From positions 248,001 through 312,000 of the forward strand of contig JAFFSR010000352.1 of the NCBI GenBank assembly GCA_017163975.1: a stretch of 64,000 nt of DNA, in the 5' to 3' direction. Under the pieces are notes generated by a model, which was given only the letters and a program-made list of their open reading frames with translations, ran no database searches and had not been told where the DNA came from. A program made the position numbers and the translations under genes. This DNA comes from Anastatus disparis (taxonomy: Eukaryota; Arthropoda; Insecta; Hymenoptera; Eupelmidae). Below are positions 46,166 to 58,139 of this stretch, piece after piece; within the stretch, counting starts at the first letter, position 1; every line of letters begins with the position of its first letter.

Positions 46166-46603
46166 TTCACGTTGACGCTTGTATAAAATATTTAATAAAA
46201 TAGGTAGAAGAAAAGGATCATTAATTATTGTAATTTCGGGATTAATAAGAATAGGGAAGGTCATATACTTTTGAAATATAAGAGCTTATGGGCAGTGTAA
46301 ACTTGTTACCGAAAAGAAACGCTGGCTAATGTCCGAATTTAATTTTTTTCGTACGGCTTTTACACTCATATTTGTTTATAAGATTTATTATCTTTTAAAT
46401 CAATTTTTATTTATCAATTTTCTTAAATTTTGATACTAGGTTTCGTAATGGTTTTTAGGATTCGTTTGGTAATTTCGAAATATACGTTTTGATTCTTTTC
46501 TTATGATCTACTTAATTTCGCTTAGTAATGAAATAATATGACTGTTCAATAACTGAGGAATTGTGATTTATCAATTTTAATAAAAAAGAAACGTTCATGA
46601 CGT

Positions 46604-46637
<34 letters not shown>

Positions 46638-47248
46638 GGTGTCCCTTATTTACCAATGTTTTTTTTTTCGTTGTGCCGCCCCCTGGATCTTTAATTTATG
46701 CTAAAAAATGAAGATTTTACTCGGAAAAAGTGAGAAAAAGACGTTTTAAACCGTGCCTATTTCGCAAAACGAGATTTTAGTCCACGTATACGCGTTATAC
46801 TTAATCTAACGTATTTCATTTCTCTACTATGTTTAAAAAGAGCTTTAAACAGTTCAACTATTACATTTTTTCATGTAAAATTTGGCATAGAATTCGAATT
46901 TTTACTCATTTTAAATCAAAACGTACATATAGTAAGGTAAGAGACACTTTTACATCAGTTAAGGTCAGTTTTTTTAATGATTATTTGTTTTTTATTAATA
47001 ATGAATGTTATTTATGATTTGTCTGATTATTTTGAGTAATAATTTTAGAATATTAGACATGAAAATTCACAAAACGAATGAATCAACATACTTTGTATAT
47101 TTCAAAATATCGGAAACACGTAAAAGCGAATGGGCGTGTACGTAAAATTCACCAAAATTCTCAAAAAATATATAATATTAAATAAAAACAAATATAGTCA
47201 TTATAAAGCAATAAAATTTATTAAAATTTTTGTTGTTTTGATAAAGTT

Positions 47249-47815
47249 TCAATTATCATCTTTTTCCTGCAATTTTATTTTTTTTACAATTGTTTGCTTA
47301 TTAGCATCTTCAAAATCTTTACGAAATTGGCATACATTTTGTATCAAGAATAATTTCTGATCTTCATTCTTGGTTCTGTTTATATAATCTTCGGTAAGTT
47401 TTACAGCTCTTTCAGCAGCATCATTTACAACACGTAAATTTTTAACAATCTCTAAGCCTTTTAAATAATCATCATTAGTAGACCAAGTCTTACAATCAGT
47501 GTACAAAAAGTTTTTGTTAATATTAAATCTATCAAAAAATAAGAGTGATTGACGATTTATAAAGTGATCTAATTCTAGAATTTAAAAATTTTTTAAATCT
47601 GTAGGATTATTAATTATGTATTTTTTCGGAGGTAAATCATCAGTGTAAAAGTCTTTTTCTAACGATAAAACCATCTGACATCTGACTTCAAAAGATAAAG
47701 CATCATCAAAAAATGAAATAGCACTTGCCTCAGGGGCTAAGTACCATAAATGCCTTTTGATCTTTTCTAAGGCAGCATTGGATACTAAAGAATCAATGTC
47801 AGCATAATCGTACAG
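47249..47815 (-). pseudogene. C-terminal remnant of a transposon-encoded protein, unknown function
   Basis: Reading from 47815 the sense begins DYADIDSL, then KIKRHLWYLAPEASAISFFD, with LPPKKYIIN further on. An in-frame TAA near 47580 is followed by LLFFDRFNINKNF and the open end (47506-47249) with LRVVNDAAERAVKLTEDYIN and EDQKLFLIQNVCQFRKDF. I recall a repeat-borne arthropod and cnidarian family with a similar HLWYL block and VVNDxAERxVKL near its end, but cannot name it. No DDE catalytic core is in the remaining part. It lies inside TIRs, so it is plausibly the transposase or an accessory protein. The 5' part is missing, and a MITE sits just upstream. Confidence 0.6.
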
Positions 47816-47857
47816 TTTTTTAATAAATTAATTAAAAACTTGAATACATCGAAGGTA

Positions 47858-48086
47858 GGGGAAATCGGGGTAAATCGGACCCCCGGGGAAATCGGACCGG
47901 CATCACTTTATGTAAAAATATAGTAAATTTTTATTTGACCAATAAGATTTTAATATTGTTACATTGAATTACTTTTATTGCTAAAGTTTTTTTATTTAGT
48001 TTTAATCTTCTAATATTTACGTATATTCATATAAAGTAATGCTGGTCTGGTTTGTCCCATGGGTCCAATTTACCCCGGTTACCCCT
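47858..48086. mobile_element. 229-bp MITE with TA duplication
   Basis: Ends AGGGGAAATCGGGGTAAATC or GGGGAAATCGGG and complement GGGGTAACCGGGGTAAATTG. A second GGGGAAATCGGACC copy lies next to the left tip. TA flanks at 47856-47857 and 48087-48088. Confidence 0.85.
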
Positions 48087-48840
48087 AATATTATAAAAAA
48101 AATATTATCATACGCTTCAACCAACTATTGTAAACAAATATTGTTTTTGAAAACAATCTTAGAAATTTCATAATGTACAAAATATGTTAATTTATAATTG
48201 TTGTGAATTTTTATGTCTATTTTTTGAAAATTATTACTCAAAATAATCAGGCAAATCATAAATAACTTTCATTATTAATCAAAAAAGCAAAAAATAATTT
48301 AAAAAACTGACCTTAATTAATGCAAAAGTGTCTCTTACCTTACTATATGTACGTTTTGATCTAAAATAAGTAAAACTTCGTTCTTATGCTAAATTTTACA
48401 TAAAAAAAATCTAATAGTTGAACTGTTTAAAGCTCTTTTTTAACATAGTAGAGGAATGAAATACGTTAGATTAAGTATAATGCGTATACGTGGACTAAAA
48501 TCTCGTTTTGCGAAATAGGCACGGTTTAAAACGTCTTTTTTTCACTTTTTCCGAGTAGAATCTTCATTTTTTAGCATAAATTAAAGATCTAGGGGGCGGC
48601 ACAACGAAAAAAAAACATTGGTAAATAAGGGACACCCTAATATATATATATATATATATACATCACCCATTTTCTGTCAAACCGAAGGACAAAAAATATT
48701 TTTTCAATCTTTCCCATATTATAAACCACTCAGAATTTTTTTAGAATCTTTAGTACATATTTTTAGACCTACAAAGCTTCAAAGTTAGGCAAAAACCATA
48801 TTTTTGACATTTTTGACTAATTTTAAGCTTAAATTACTCA

Positions 48841-49481
48841 CAAGGAGAGCACCCCACCTCCGGGAAACGGATTCGGCTGAAACTGAAGGATATGATTTTT
48901 TGATGGAAAAAAATGAACCCGTGTTTTTTCTTTTTGTCGAATAGGCCCCCTAGACAAGGATATAGACATTTTTTTAAAAATATAGTGAATAAGAGCCTTT
49001 ATAAGAACTTAAATAACCAAAGAACTAAGACTCTTACAAAAAACGCATAAAAGATAAAATGAAGCACAAATTGAATGCTTTAATTTAAGTTTTGTTGCAT
49101 TAAAAGATTTTTAGTGGTTCAAAAGTTACAGGCGATTAAAATTTGTTAATGAAATAACGTGAAAAATTGATCGTATTTTATATGCTGAAAATATTAAGTA
49201 AATACGTGGTAATATTTAATTAAGAATAACTTTTGAATAAGAAAAGCTTTTTTAATGCAACAAAGCTTAAATTAAAGCATTTAATTCGTGCTTCATTTTA
49301 TCTTTTATGCATTTTTTTGTAAGAGTCTTAGTTCTTTGGTTATTTAAGTTCTTACAATATATCCTTGTCTAGGGGGCCTATTCGATCAAAAGAAAAAACA
49401 CGGGTTCATTTTTTTTCATTAAAAAATCATATCCTGCAGTTTCAGCCGAATCCGTTTCCCGGAGGTGGGGTGCTCTCCTTG
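48841..49481. mobile_element. 641-bp foldback element with TCA duplication
   Basis: Ends CAAGGAGAGCACCCCACCTC and complement; arms of about 300 bp pair around 49160 (GAATAGGCCCCCTAGACAAG on both sides). TCA at 48838-48840 and 49482-49484. A 3-bp duplication fits PIF/Harbinger-like elements. Confidence 0.8.
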
Positions 49482-50397
49482 TCAGTTGGGTTGTGTTTTA
49501 GGAATTTATTACTACTAAACTTTTTCCTTCAAAATATTATAAATTTTGAGAAAAAATTAATTTAAAAGTGCTAATGTAGCCATTCGCGGAGCTAAAGTTA
49601 TTTAAAGCGTTGAAATACTACTTTTCAAGGTTTTGAACCATGATTCCATTGTCAAGAAAACCATCAAAGTAGGTAATATATGTATAAATATAGCCTATAA
49701 ATTTCAGAGTATTGCAAAACGGCGATCCCATTTTAAAAATTTCAATATAATTAAAAATAATGAAAAATGTGATTTTTAACCACATTTACTCATTTTAATG
49801 TTAACTTGTACTCATCGGTTGCAGATGTCCCTTCACAAACATTCATAGAAATAGTTGCATACTTCACAAATAGTAAAAAATATCTTCTAAAAGATTTAGA
49901 GTTAACCAAACCTTGAGATTTTTTTAACAAATCATGTGCCACCGTAGCACATGAAAAATATACTAAAATACTAAATTTTAAAAAAATTTTGTTCATTTCA
50001 TAGTTTAAGGTTATATAATACTGCTAATATTTCTAATAATACATGGTGACAGGTAACTATATGTAAAATTCTTTTCTTATAAGATTCAAAATGAATTTTT
50101 TTATCAGAAAAAAATTGAATGTCATTGAATTTCTTGAAAATTATGATTAGTAACTAAAATATCCTTTGTTTATTTGACTGAAAAGATTTGGAAAATTATT
50201 TTTTTTTTTCATTTCTTTCATAATTTAAACATAATCTATCTCAAGATACAATAATACTTTAAAGAATGAATAGTTTAATTTCAAGTCAAGAAATAATTTT
50301 ACATAATGAATAATGTTAACAGTCCAAAAGATAATAAGACACAATCCACTTTGTACTGATAATTCATTACATTTGTTATTGCATTTTTACAGTAGAA
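49482..50397. other. AT-rich stretch with one weak ORF
   Basis: No repeat boundaries seen. Contains the 68-residue frame described at 49790-49996. Confidence 0.4.
49790..49996 (-). CDS. Weak candidate: 68-aa frame with signal-peptide-like start
   Basis: ATG 49996 begins MNKIFLKFSILVYFSCATVA, which has the n-, h- and c-regions of a signal peptide with cleavage plausible after Ala. The rest (KSQGLVNSKSFRRYF onward) is basic with one Cys. It is not repeat-derived as far as I can see. It could be a first exon of a secreted protein, or chance. No family recognised. Confidence 0.2.
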   Translation of the reverse strand: MNKIFLKFSILVYFSCATVAHDLLKKSQGLVNSKSFRRYFLLFVKYATISMNVCEGTSATDEYKLTLK

Positions 50398-52160
50398 GTA
50401 ATCAGTTACAAGATAAAAAACTAAAAATGCACTTTTACTTATATGTTAGAACTTTTTGTGTTAATTCATGAGAATATTGTTAATTATTATCCAATTTAAG
50501 TCCAATTGATTTCATCCTCTAGAATATTGATTCACTAATTGCCTTATACTGATCTTCGACGTACTGAGATACAAAGAAACATAAGTTCAGTTATATATCA
50601 CTGTCCCGTTAAAAATAATCAGGTGATAAATCACCTGATTTTTTTAGCTAGGGTGACTATAACAAAAAGTAAATTAAATATTGATGTATATCAATCTCTA
50701 TTATATGTTCATTGTAATTATTTGTTTAAATTAATTCTTAGTTTGTATACATAATACATATAATTATTGCTGTCACATCCTTAGAATCAATGACAAATTT
50801 TAAGAAAATACAAATTACTATAGCCAATTTTCATAGAATTATAATGTTTATTACTAATATAAAAATAATCAAATACCTCGTCAAATACATTTAAAAAATA
50901 TAACAAGAATTAGAATAGATCGTTTTCTAAAACTGAACTAAATAATAACATCAGTAGATACTTCAATCTTAACAAAACTGATTAAATAAAATCCAATCGA
51001 AGATGGCAATGTCAAATGCAGATTATTTTCTTGTTCTGTAAACTCCACTAAAGTAAACATAATTCATTAATTTTTATATACGTCTTTACAATTTCATATA
51101 TTACTATTAAATTTTTAAATACACGGTATATGAAGAATTTAATAATCTATATTTTGATAATAACATTCATATTTTTTGAGTATATTTAAAACCTTTCGAG
51201 CGAGCATTCTTTTCATATCAGTGTAGGTGAAGAGTATTATAATATGGATGCGAATATTAAGTAAATGTTAATATTCTTATATAGATAGAGTATATAAGAC
51301 ACACTGACTTGAATTTCATTTAATCAGTTTCGTTAAGATTAAAGTAACTACTGATGTTATTATTAAGTTTAGTTTTAGAAAATGATTGATTCTAATTCTT
51401 GTTATATTTTTTAAATGTATTTGACGAGGTATTTGATTATTTTTATATTAGTAATAAACATTATAATTCTATGAAAATTGGCTATAGTAATTTGTATTTT
51501 CTTAAAATTTATCATTGATTCTAAGGATGTGACAGCAATAATTATATGGAATTATGTATAAAAACTTAGAATTAATTTGAACAAATAATTACACCAACAT
51601 ATGATAGAGATTGATATACAGTGGGACCTCGATAACTTGCCGCGCACGGGGCTGTAGGGGAACAAAATTTTCAGAAAAGGCCAGTTACTGTAAAACCCTT
51701 CTATTGACGGGCGCGCTATATCTTTCTCTTTTTCTCTTACTCTTTGGGCGAAGACGCGTGGTCAATATATATAGGTATAAGAGGTAGTTGGGCCGATGTT
51801 TGTTTTCGTACGGAGAAAAAAAGGCTCTCGTGGCGAATTATACACCGGCTAGTTATCCCGGTCCCAGTGTATATCAATATTCAATTTACTTTCTCTTATA
51901 GTTACCTTGGGGAAAAAATCAGGTGATTTATCTTTTTTAACAGGGCAGTGATATATAATTAAACTTATGTCTCTTTGTATCTCAGTACGTCGAAGATTAA
52001 TATAAGGCAATTTGTGAATAAATATCCTAGTAAATAAGATCGGTTGTACTTAAATTAAATAATAATTAACAATATTCTCATGAATTAACACAAAAATTTC
52101 TAACATATAAGTGGAATTGCATTTTTAGTTTTTGTCTTGTAACTGATACATCTAAGAAAA
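50398..52160. mobile_element. 1.8-kb inverted-repeat element
   Basis: Arms 50398-51000 and 51310-52160 are complements (for example ACCTCGTCAAATACATTTAA and its complement, CTCAGTACGTCGAAGAT and its complement). The right arm is longer because of a 251-bp MITE (51619-51869). The centre at 51003-51310 is unpaired and AT-rich with no gene. Outer boundaries are approximate. Confidence 0.8.
51619..51869. mobile_element. 251-bp pogo-like MITE with TA flanks
   Basis: Ends CAGTGGGACCTCGATAACT and (complement) CACTGGGACCGGGATAACT, TA at 51617-51618 and 51870-51871. The CAGTGGGACCTCGATAA tip is characteristic of pogo/Tigger-type elements. The matching site in the other arm is empty. Confidence 0.8.
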
Positions 52161-52215
52161 AGGTATAAGCATATAAATTTTGTATTCAGTGTATAAGGAA
52201 TTGAATTTATTTGCA

Positions 52216-52251
52216 GGTCGAGTATATCTGTCCTTTTTTAATCAAAGAATG
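52216..52251. mobile_element. Terminal fragment of the TTAA MITE family
   Basis: AGGTCGAGTATATCTGTCCTTTTTTAATCAAAG-type sequence matches the tip of the element at 21487 (position by position apart from a few changes) and then runs into a TG microsatellite. Confidence 0.55.
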
Positions 52252-52312
52252 AGTGTGTGTCTATGCGTGTGCGTGTGTGTGTGTATGTGTGTGTGTGTGT
52301 GTGTATGTGAGC
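52252..52312 (+). repeat. (TG)n microsatellite
   Basis: Interrupted GTGTGT run. Confidence 0.95.
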
Positions 52313-52319
52313 CACCTGA

Positions 52320-53640
52320 TGTTGCTTAGACCGAAGCCCTTTGCGACCCCATAGTATAGTGCCACCAGCAACCGCTCACCACAATCTTATAGATAGGTTC
52401 AGAGAATGTGTGGTTAGACAAGTTTGGAGAAGCATTATTACGTAATCTCTTTGTACAAGGAAATAACTTTTTTTTAGGAAAGCACTTTTATTCTGTCGAC
52501 CTTGAAGTACTCCACTCCTATATGTTTTATTTCGGTTGTCACTAGTTCCTTACATTAACTGAGAATGTGCTGAACCGTTTCTAGAGAGGCTTCGTATCAT
52601 CTACAGGTCGGAGAACCAACTACGTTAAGAGGCGGTCGTATAGCTCTATCCTTGTCTAATCTAAATTTTCGTTATTATTAATAAATTCAATATTTTTATA
52701 CAAAAGTAAAGGCATAGCCTAACAGATTTGAGGACGAGCAAACGATCTTATTCTATGAAAAAATATAAAATTTTAATTAGATTTCCAGTAAGGTCTGAAA
52801 CAGAAAAACAGTTATCAAGTTCAATTGTTTTTCCGTTTCAGACCTCACTCAAAAACTAATTGAAATTTTATATTTTTTCATAGAATAAGATAGTTTGCTC
52901 GTCCTCAAATCTGTTGGGCTATGCCTTTACTTTTGTATTAAAATATTTAATTTATTAATAATAACGAAAATTTAGATTAGACAAGACAGAGCTATACGGC
53001 CTCCTCTTAATGTTATGCATGTGGCAGTTTAGTTTTCCATGCCCCGTCGCTATTCGTGCGATCATATTTACGTCTTGTCTGCTCTGGTTCACCCCCCCCC
53101 CCCGTGCCAATAAAGCATGATCGGGATCATCACCCAGCATAGCTTTTGCTTGTCTACAACCTAGTGTGTTCCTCCAGATTGTTTTATGTTGTATCTTTAG
53201 CCAATGATACATTCTTTCTTTGATTTGGCTTATCTGAATTCCTAACACAGGTTCAGAGATAATTAATAGTCTTTTAGCAGACAGTTTTGCCAGATTGTCT
53301 GATACCTTATTACCTTTGATTCCGGCATGACTTGGAGCCCAGTAAAGGTAGAGTTTCCTGCATCTTTCTCCTAAGATATTTAGTGAATTGATACATTGTC
53401 CTATCAAACTACACTTAGTTTTGTAGCTCTCTAAGGCCATAAGAGCCCCTATGCTATCTGAACAGATGTTCACTATGTATTGGTTGTTCGCATCTAGTGC
53501 CATCTGAATGCAGATCAGAATGGCCACCAATTCTGTTTGAAAAATTGAAGCTTGTTTATCCGGAGGTACTATGGTACCCTTCCCAAACCTACTACAGTAG
53601 ATGCCAGCTCCAGTACAAATTGCGGACATTTCAAAGTAAA
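52320..53640 (-). pseudogene. LINE fragment: RNase H domain and 3' end, interrupted by a MITE
   Basis: On the minus strand 53629-53011 encodes an RNase H domain: GAGIYCSRFG, acidic residues in FQTELVAILI (Glu) and VNICSDSIGALMALE (Asp), and the final WAPSHAGIKGNKVSDNLAKL (His and Asp). Next comes HWLKIQHKTIWRNTLG and the start of a terminal Cys/His motif (KLNCHMHNI). A TTAA MITE (52629-53006) splits it there. Beyond it (52624-52450) the sense resumes with SPTC, ETVQHILS and KELVTTEIKHIGVEYFK, the usual LINE terminal zinc-finger region. The first catalytic Asp region is replaced by YFEMS. The 5' side is cut by a SINE. It probably belongs to the Jockey/R1 or I group. Confidence 0.8.
52629..53006. 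mobile_element. TTAA-flanked foldback MITE, 378 bp, inside a LINE
   Basis: Ends GAGGCGGTCGTATAGCTCTA and complement, with CCTTGTCTAATCTAAATTTT subterminal. TTAA at 52625-52628 and 53007-53010. It lies between two halves of the LINE terminal domain. Confidence 0.9.
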
Positions 53641-53648
53641 TAGAAGAG

Positions 53649-54011
53649 TTTTTTTTTTTTTTTTTTTAAAGAATAATATATAAAGGATATTGTCCTCTAT
53701 ATGATTAACCTTTTTCCATGGTGAAGTCAAGGGAGTCCCCGCCCGGTACCGTTTAACACATTACATCAGGCTAGACTGTCAGACCCGCCATACCGAAAAC
53801 TTTGACTACCGATGGATAATCAGCCACTTTTGTGACCAACAATCAACCGAAACCCAATGAGGTCGGATTTTTTACGAGTTGCGATATAAATGGCATATAC
53901 ACTAATTTTCTTTCAAAAAAAAGTTTACAGGTACCCGGCCAGGATTCGAACCCATGCCCTCCGCGTTGAAGGCAAGAGCTCTATCCATTACGCTACCGCG
54001 CTCTTGTAGTG
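53649..54011 (-). mobile_element. tRNA-derived SINE with poly(A) tail and 10-bp target duplication
   Basis: The minus strand begins with a tRNA-like head: A box TAGCGTAATGG (53985-53995) and B box GGGTTCGAATCC (53942-53953). The anticodon stem is weak, so this is not a working tRNA. The body runs to a 19-base poly(A), seen as T at 53649-53667. AATAGAAGAG flanks it at 53639-53648 and 54012-54021. Internal A and B boxes would give RNA polymerase III transcription. Confidence 0.92.
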
Positions 54012-55208
54012 AATAGAAGAGTAGGACAAAATGAAGCTAAATTTTATATTTGTGAATGTGAAAAAAGTTCAATAGAAAACATCGATACATAAAAATATAA
54101 GATAAGAAGTTATAGAATTAGAATTAATAAAAAAAAGATGGTTTAACGCGACATTTAAAAGTTCACAATGAATCAAACTTATATATTTTTAAAATAAATT
54201 AAAAATAGAATAGTAAATAACATTAAAATTTCAAGTTACGATAGTATATAATAATATTTAATAATAATTATGAGCGAATAATAAAAAATAGAATGATAGA
54301 ATAATAGAACATTATGATTATAAATAAATATTTTTATCTTCTTGTCCTCAATTTTATACATATTGAAAAGATACACAGAAAACGCTCCCTCTGTGCATTT
54401 TTTATTTTTGGGCTCGAGACCAACATATATAAATATATAGCTGCATTAAGAATGTTTTTTTTATTGTAGCTAAACGAAGCTTACATTTTTAATTTTTATT
54501 GTCACTAAAGAAGTGTACACTTTTTTTTCATTGTCGCTAAAAAAGCTTACAAATTTATTCATTATTGTCGCTGAAGCATGCAGATCTATTGTTTGTTGTC
54601 GCTAAAAAAATCTCATATAAGCATACAAATTTATTGTTTGTTATCGCTAAAAGGAGCCTACAGATTAATTTGTTATTATTACTGAAATAATTTTATAGAC
54701 ATATTTTTTATTGTCGCTAATAGAAGCTTACAAATTTAAATTTCATTGAAGTTATAAAAAGCTTACATATTTATTCTTCATTGTCGCTAAAGAAGCTTGT
54801 ACAGTTGCTTGATATTTTTACTAAAAAAAAGTTTAAATAATTCTAAATATTTATTTAATATGTCGTTAAATTTCATTGTCTAATTCATCGTCGCTAAAAA
54901 AAACTTATACATTAATTTTTTTTGTAGTAAATTAATATTATTTTATATTTTGTATTTCAACTATCATCAATTTGTTTTTCTGTAACCTTGAAAAATAATC
55001 ATTTTATTTTGAGAATATTGTATTTATTAATGTAATGAAATAAAAATATTGAATTATTTAATTCACCTCATTTAAAATTATTTCATTTGCTAATATAAGT
55101 TCTTCTTACTCCATGTTTTCATCATTTAATACTTTAGTAAATTCCAATCTTTTTACTTTCAATATATATGTAATATCTATAAAATTTTTAAATATATATA
55201 TATATATA

Positions 55209-56276
55209 CACTGCCATCCAATCACTTTTGCCATGGCTAAGTAAAAATTATCAAATGTTAAAAGTTTTATATCTTCGGAACTAATGATTGTATCTTCAAA
55301 ATCCAAACGGCATTTGGAAGATTGATTAAAAATCTTTGAAACAAAGTGAGTCCGGCATAAGAAAAATTATTTCCTTATTAATCGTAGTGATATAAAAAAA
55401 AATTTTTTCACTAATTTTTTTTGCCTATATAAAAACGTATGCCAATTAAGTGGAAATTATGATATTGAAACAAAACCAAATGGGTTTTAAAACTCTAATA
55501 GTGCTCTTTCAAACGAGATGAGTGAAATGTTTCTAGGACTTTTTTTACCACAGTTATGATGATTTTCCGGCAAAAAAGACCTTTTTTTCAATTATGATTA
55601 TCTCATAAGCTAAAAAAGATAGAACATTTTTTGTGAAAGAAAAACTGTTTCATTTTTAGTCTAGAATATATGTATCTAGTGATCAACAAGTTTTTGAACC
55701 ATATTTTTTATTACATGTTCAATTAGCAATTTTTTTAAATTTTTCATGAATTTTCCCTAACTAAACATGTAATAAAAAAAATTTGTTTCAAAAACTTGTT
55801 GATTACTAGATACATATATTCTAGACTAAAAATGAAACATTTTTTCTTTCACAAAAAATGTTCTATCTTTTTTAGCTTATGAGATAATCATAATTGAAAA
55901 AAAGGTCTTTTTTGCCGAAGAATCATCATAACTGTGGTAATAAAAGTCCTAGAAACATTTTACTTATCTCGTTTGAAAGAGAACTATTAGAGTTTTAAAA
56001 CCCATTTGGTTTTGTTTCAATATCATAATTTCCACTAAATTGGCATACGTTTTTATATAAGAAAAAAAAATTAGTAAAAAAATTTTTTTTCATATCACTA
56101 CGATTAATAAGGAAATAATTTTTCTTATGCCGGACTTACTTTTTTTTAAAGATTTTCGATCAATCTTTCAAATGCTGTTTGGATTTTGAAGATACGATCA
56201 TTAGTTCCGAAGATCTAAAACTTTTAACATTTGATAATTTTTACTTAGCTATGGCAAAAGTGATTGGATGGCAGTG
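55209..56276. mobile_element. 1.07-kb mariner-like foldback element
   Basis: Ends CACTGCCATCCAATCACTTT and complement, in a TA-rich context. Arms of about 510 bp pair around 55735 (ATATATTCTAGACTAAAAAT on both sides). ORFs across it are artefacts. Confidence 0.88.
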
Positions 56277-56849
56277 TATATATAAATATACATGAATATT
56301 TTCATAAGTGTATATGCATATAATATTTTATTATAATTGTTAATTATAATTGTATTTGCCTAAATGAATGATGTTCAAATAATATTTTAATGTCACGTCA
56401 TATATATTATTTCCTTTATTGTATCCTTTTGCTTTAAATACATTAACATTTTCTAATAATATTTTCTGAAATATTAAAAAAATGTTTAATATTATGTTGT
56501 GATTGATAATATTGTATATTATAAAAATTTACTTCGTTTAATTTTAGATTTTTCTTAAATTTTTTTATATTTTTATCATAAATATTGCATTGAATTCTGA
56601 ATCCTTCAGAATCATTTATTATGAATTTAAAATCCTGAAATCAGTTTGTTTTTGTTTGTTAACAAAAGTTTGTTCTTCGGAAATTTCTTCAATATATGCA
56701 ACCAGAGATTTATTATATGTAATCAAAAATATTCATAACATATATTATATTTTTGATTTTTTTAATAAAGTTTTTAATACATACGTTAATTGATTTTAGT
56801 TTTTAAAAATTCCGTTGACGAAAACGGTATTTTTTTTTCTTTTTCTTAA

Positions 56850-58136
56850 ATAGATAGATATAGATAGATAGATATTATTTTATTTTGTAAAAGAGCACAA
56901 AAACGTGTAATACAATTTGTAAATATAAAAACGATAAATATTGCACAAAATGTTATAAAAAAATGTAAATATATATATAAATGTAAGTATTGCACAATTA
57001 ATATCACAGTCAGTCACTAAATCTAATAATACTAAATAAGTAAGTCATAAACAAAAATAAATAGAAGTGATATCACAGAGTAATCATACAATACACGCAA
57101 TAAAAATAAAAATAATCATATAAATAAAAATCAGTCATACAATATCTATCAGTCACAATATTAAATTTAAAAGAATTAAATTTAATACATAATAAAATAG
57201 AATAACAAGCGTACGCAATAGCATGAAACGCAGTCAAAAATAAAATCAAATAAAAACTCTCACTCACCAAGCATTCAGCTAACACTCATACAATAAATAC
57301 ACTCACACCTAAAGCCTATATACAAGACGTTACAAAAATAAATTAAATAAATTAACATAAATTAATAGTAAAAAATATTAATTTAGGTCAAGCAAGTACC
57401 CTCTCATCGCTGCTTTGAACCTGCTGAGAGATGGAATATGTTTAATCTCAGCAGGCAGGGAGTTCTTAAAATGCGCACCTTGAACTTGGAAGGAATTCCT
57501 GCCAACCTCAGTACGCATAAAGGGCACCATTAGATCCCTGATTTCTCCCCTAGTAGCCACCCTGGGTACACGTCTAGTGAAGAGACTCATTAGAAGCTCC
57601 GGAGTATTCATGAGCACGATCTTGTACATAAATACAGCCAAAAAATACTGTCTCCTCAAATTAGTACAAAGCCAATCCAACGCGGCTTTATAAGGAGAAA
57701 TATGAGCTTCCATTCTTATACCTAATATATATCTCACACACGAATTCTGCAGTCTTTGTATTCTTTTCTTCAAGCCCTGAGAAGCATCGAGCAGAACAAC
57801 TAAACAGTGACCGAGATGCGGAAACAGCAGGGCGGTTGCAAGTTGTTTACGCAGAGCCTCCGTGGTGTACCGACGAAAAAACCGCAAAGCGTACAACACT
57901 TTATTTAATTTTTTTGTAACCATATTAATGTGAGGCTCCCAAGAAAGCTTAGAGTCAAGCACAACACCAAGGCTCGTTACAATGTCAGACGAAGGAATGC
58001 TGACACCTCCCTCAAAGACAATCGTCCATGGCGCCCCAGCATAAAATGAATTGATAAAACGATTACTGCCAAAGACGATTGCCTTAGTCTTGCTAGCATT
58101 TAAAGTGAGTGAGGCACCAGCCGCCCACTCCGACAC
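56850..58136 (-). pseudogene. 5'-truncated LINE: reverse transcriptase C-terminus and 3' UTR
   Basis: A 252-residue open frame (58136-57378) starts in the thumb region (SLTLNASKTKAIVFGSN), then LGVVLDSKLSWEPHINM, KRIQRLQNSCVRYILG and an ending FKNSLPAEIKHIPSLSRFK, the standard C-terminal part of CR1/Jockey-like reverse transcriptases. The catalytic YADD box would lie upstream and is missing, so the copy is 5'-truncated, the usual outcome of target-primed reverse transcription. The 3' UTR (57377-56885) is AT-rich and ends near a TAGATA microsatellite (56852-56877), a plausible tail. The frame is intact and GC-richer than its surroundings, so it is a younger insertion. Confidence 0.85.
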
Positions 58137-58139
58137 GGT

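Larger units (their letters stand above)
46637..48637. mobile_element. 2-kb TIR element with TA flanks encoding an unknown protein fragment
   Basis: The ends GGGTGTCCCTTATTTACCAA and complement start inverted repeats that extend about 380 bp with small differences. TA flanks at 46635-46636 and 48638-48639 within TA microsatellites. Inside are a minus-strand protein remnant (47249-47815) and a 229-bp MITE (47858-48086). Confidence 0.9.

Noticed and set aside
53930..54005. Functional tRNA gene
   Set aside because: A and B boxes are intact but the anticodon stem does not pair properly, and the sequence is the head of a SINE with poly(A) and target duplication.
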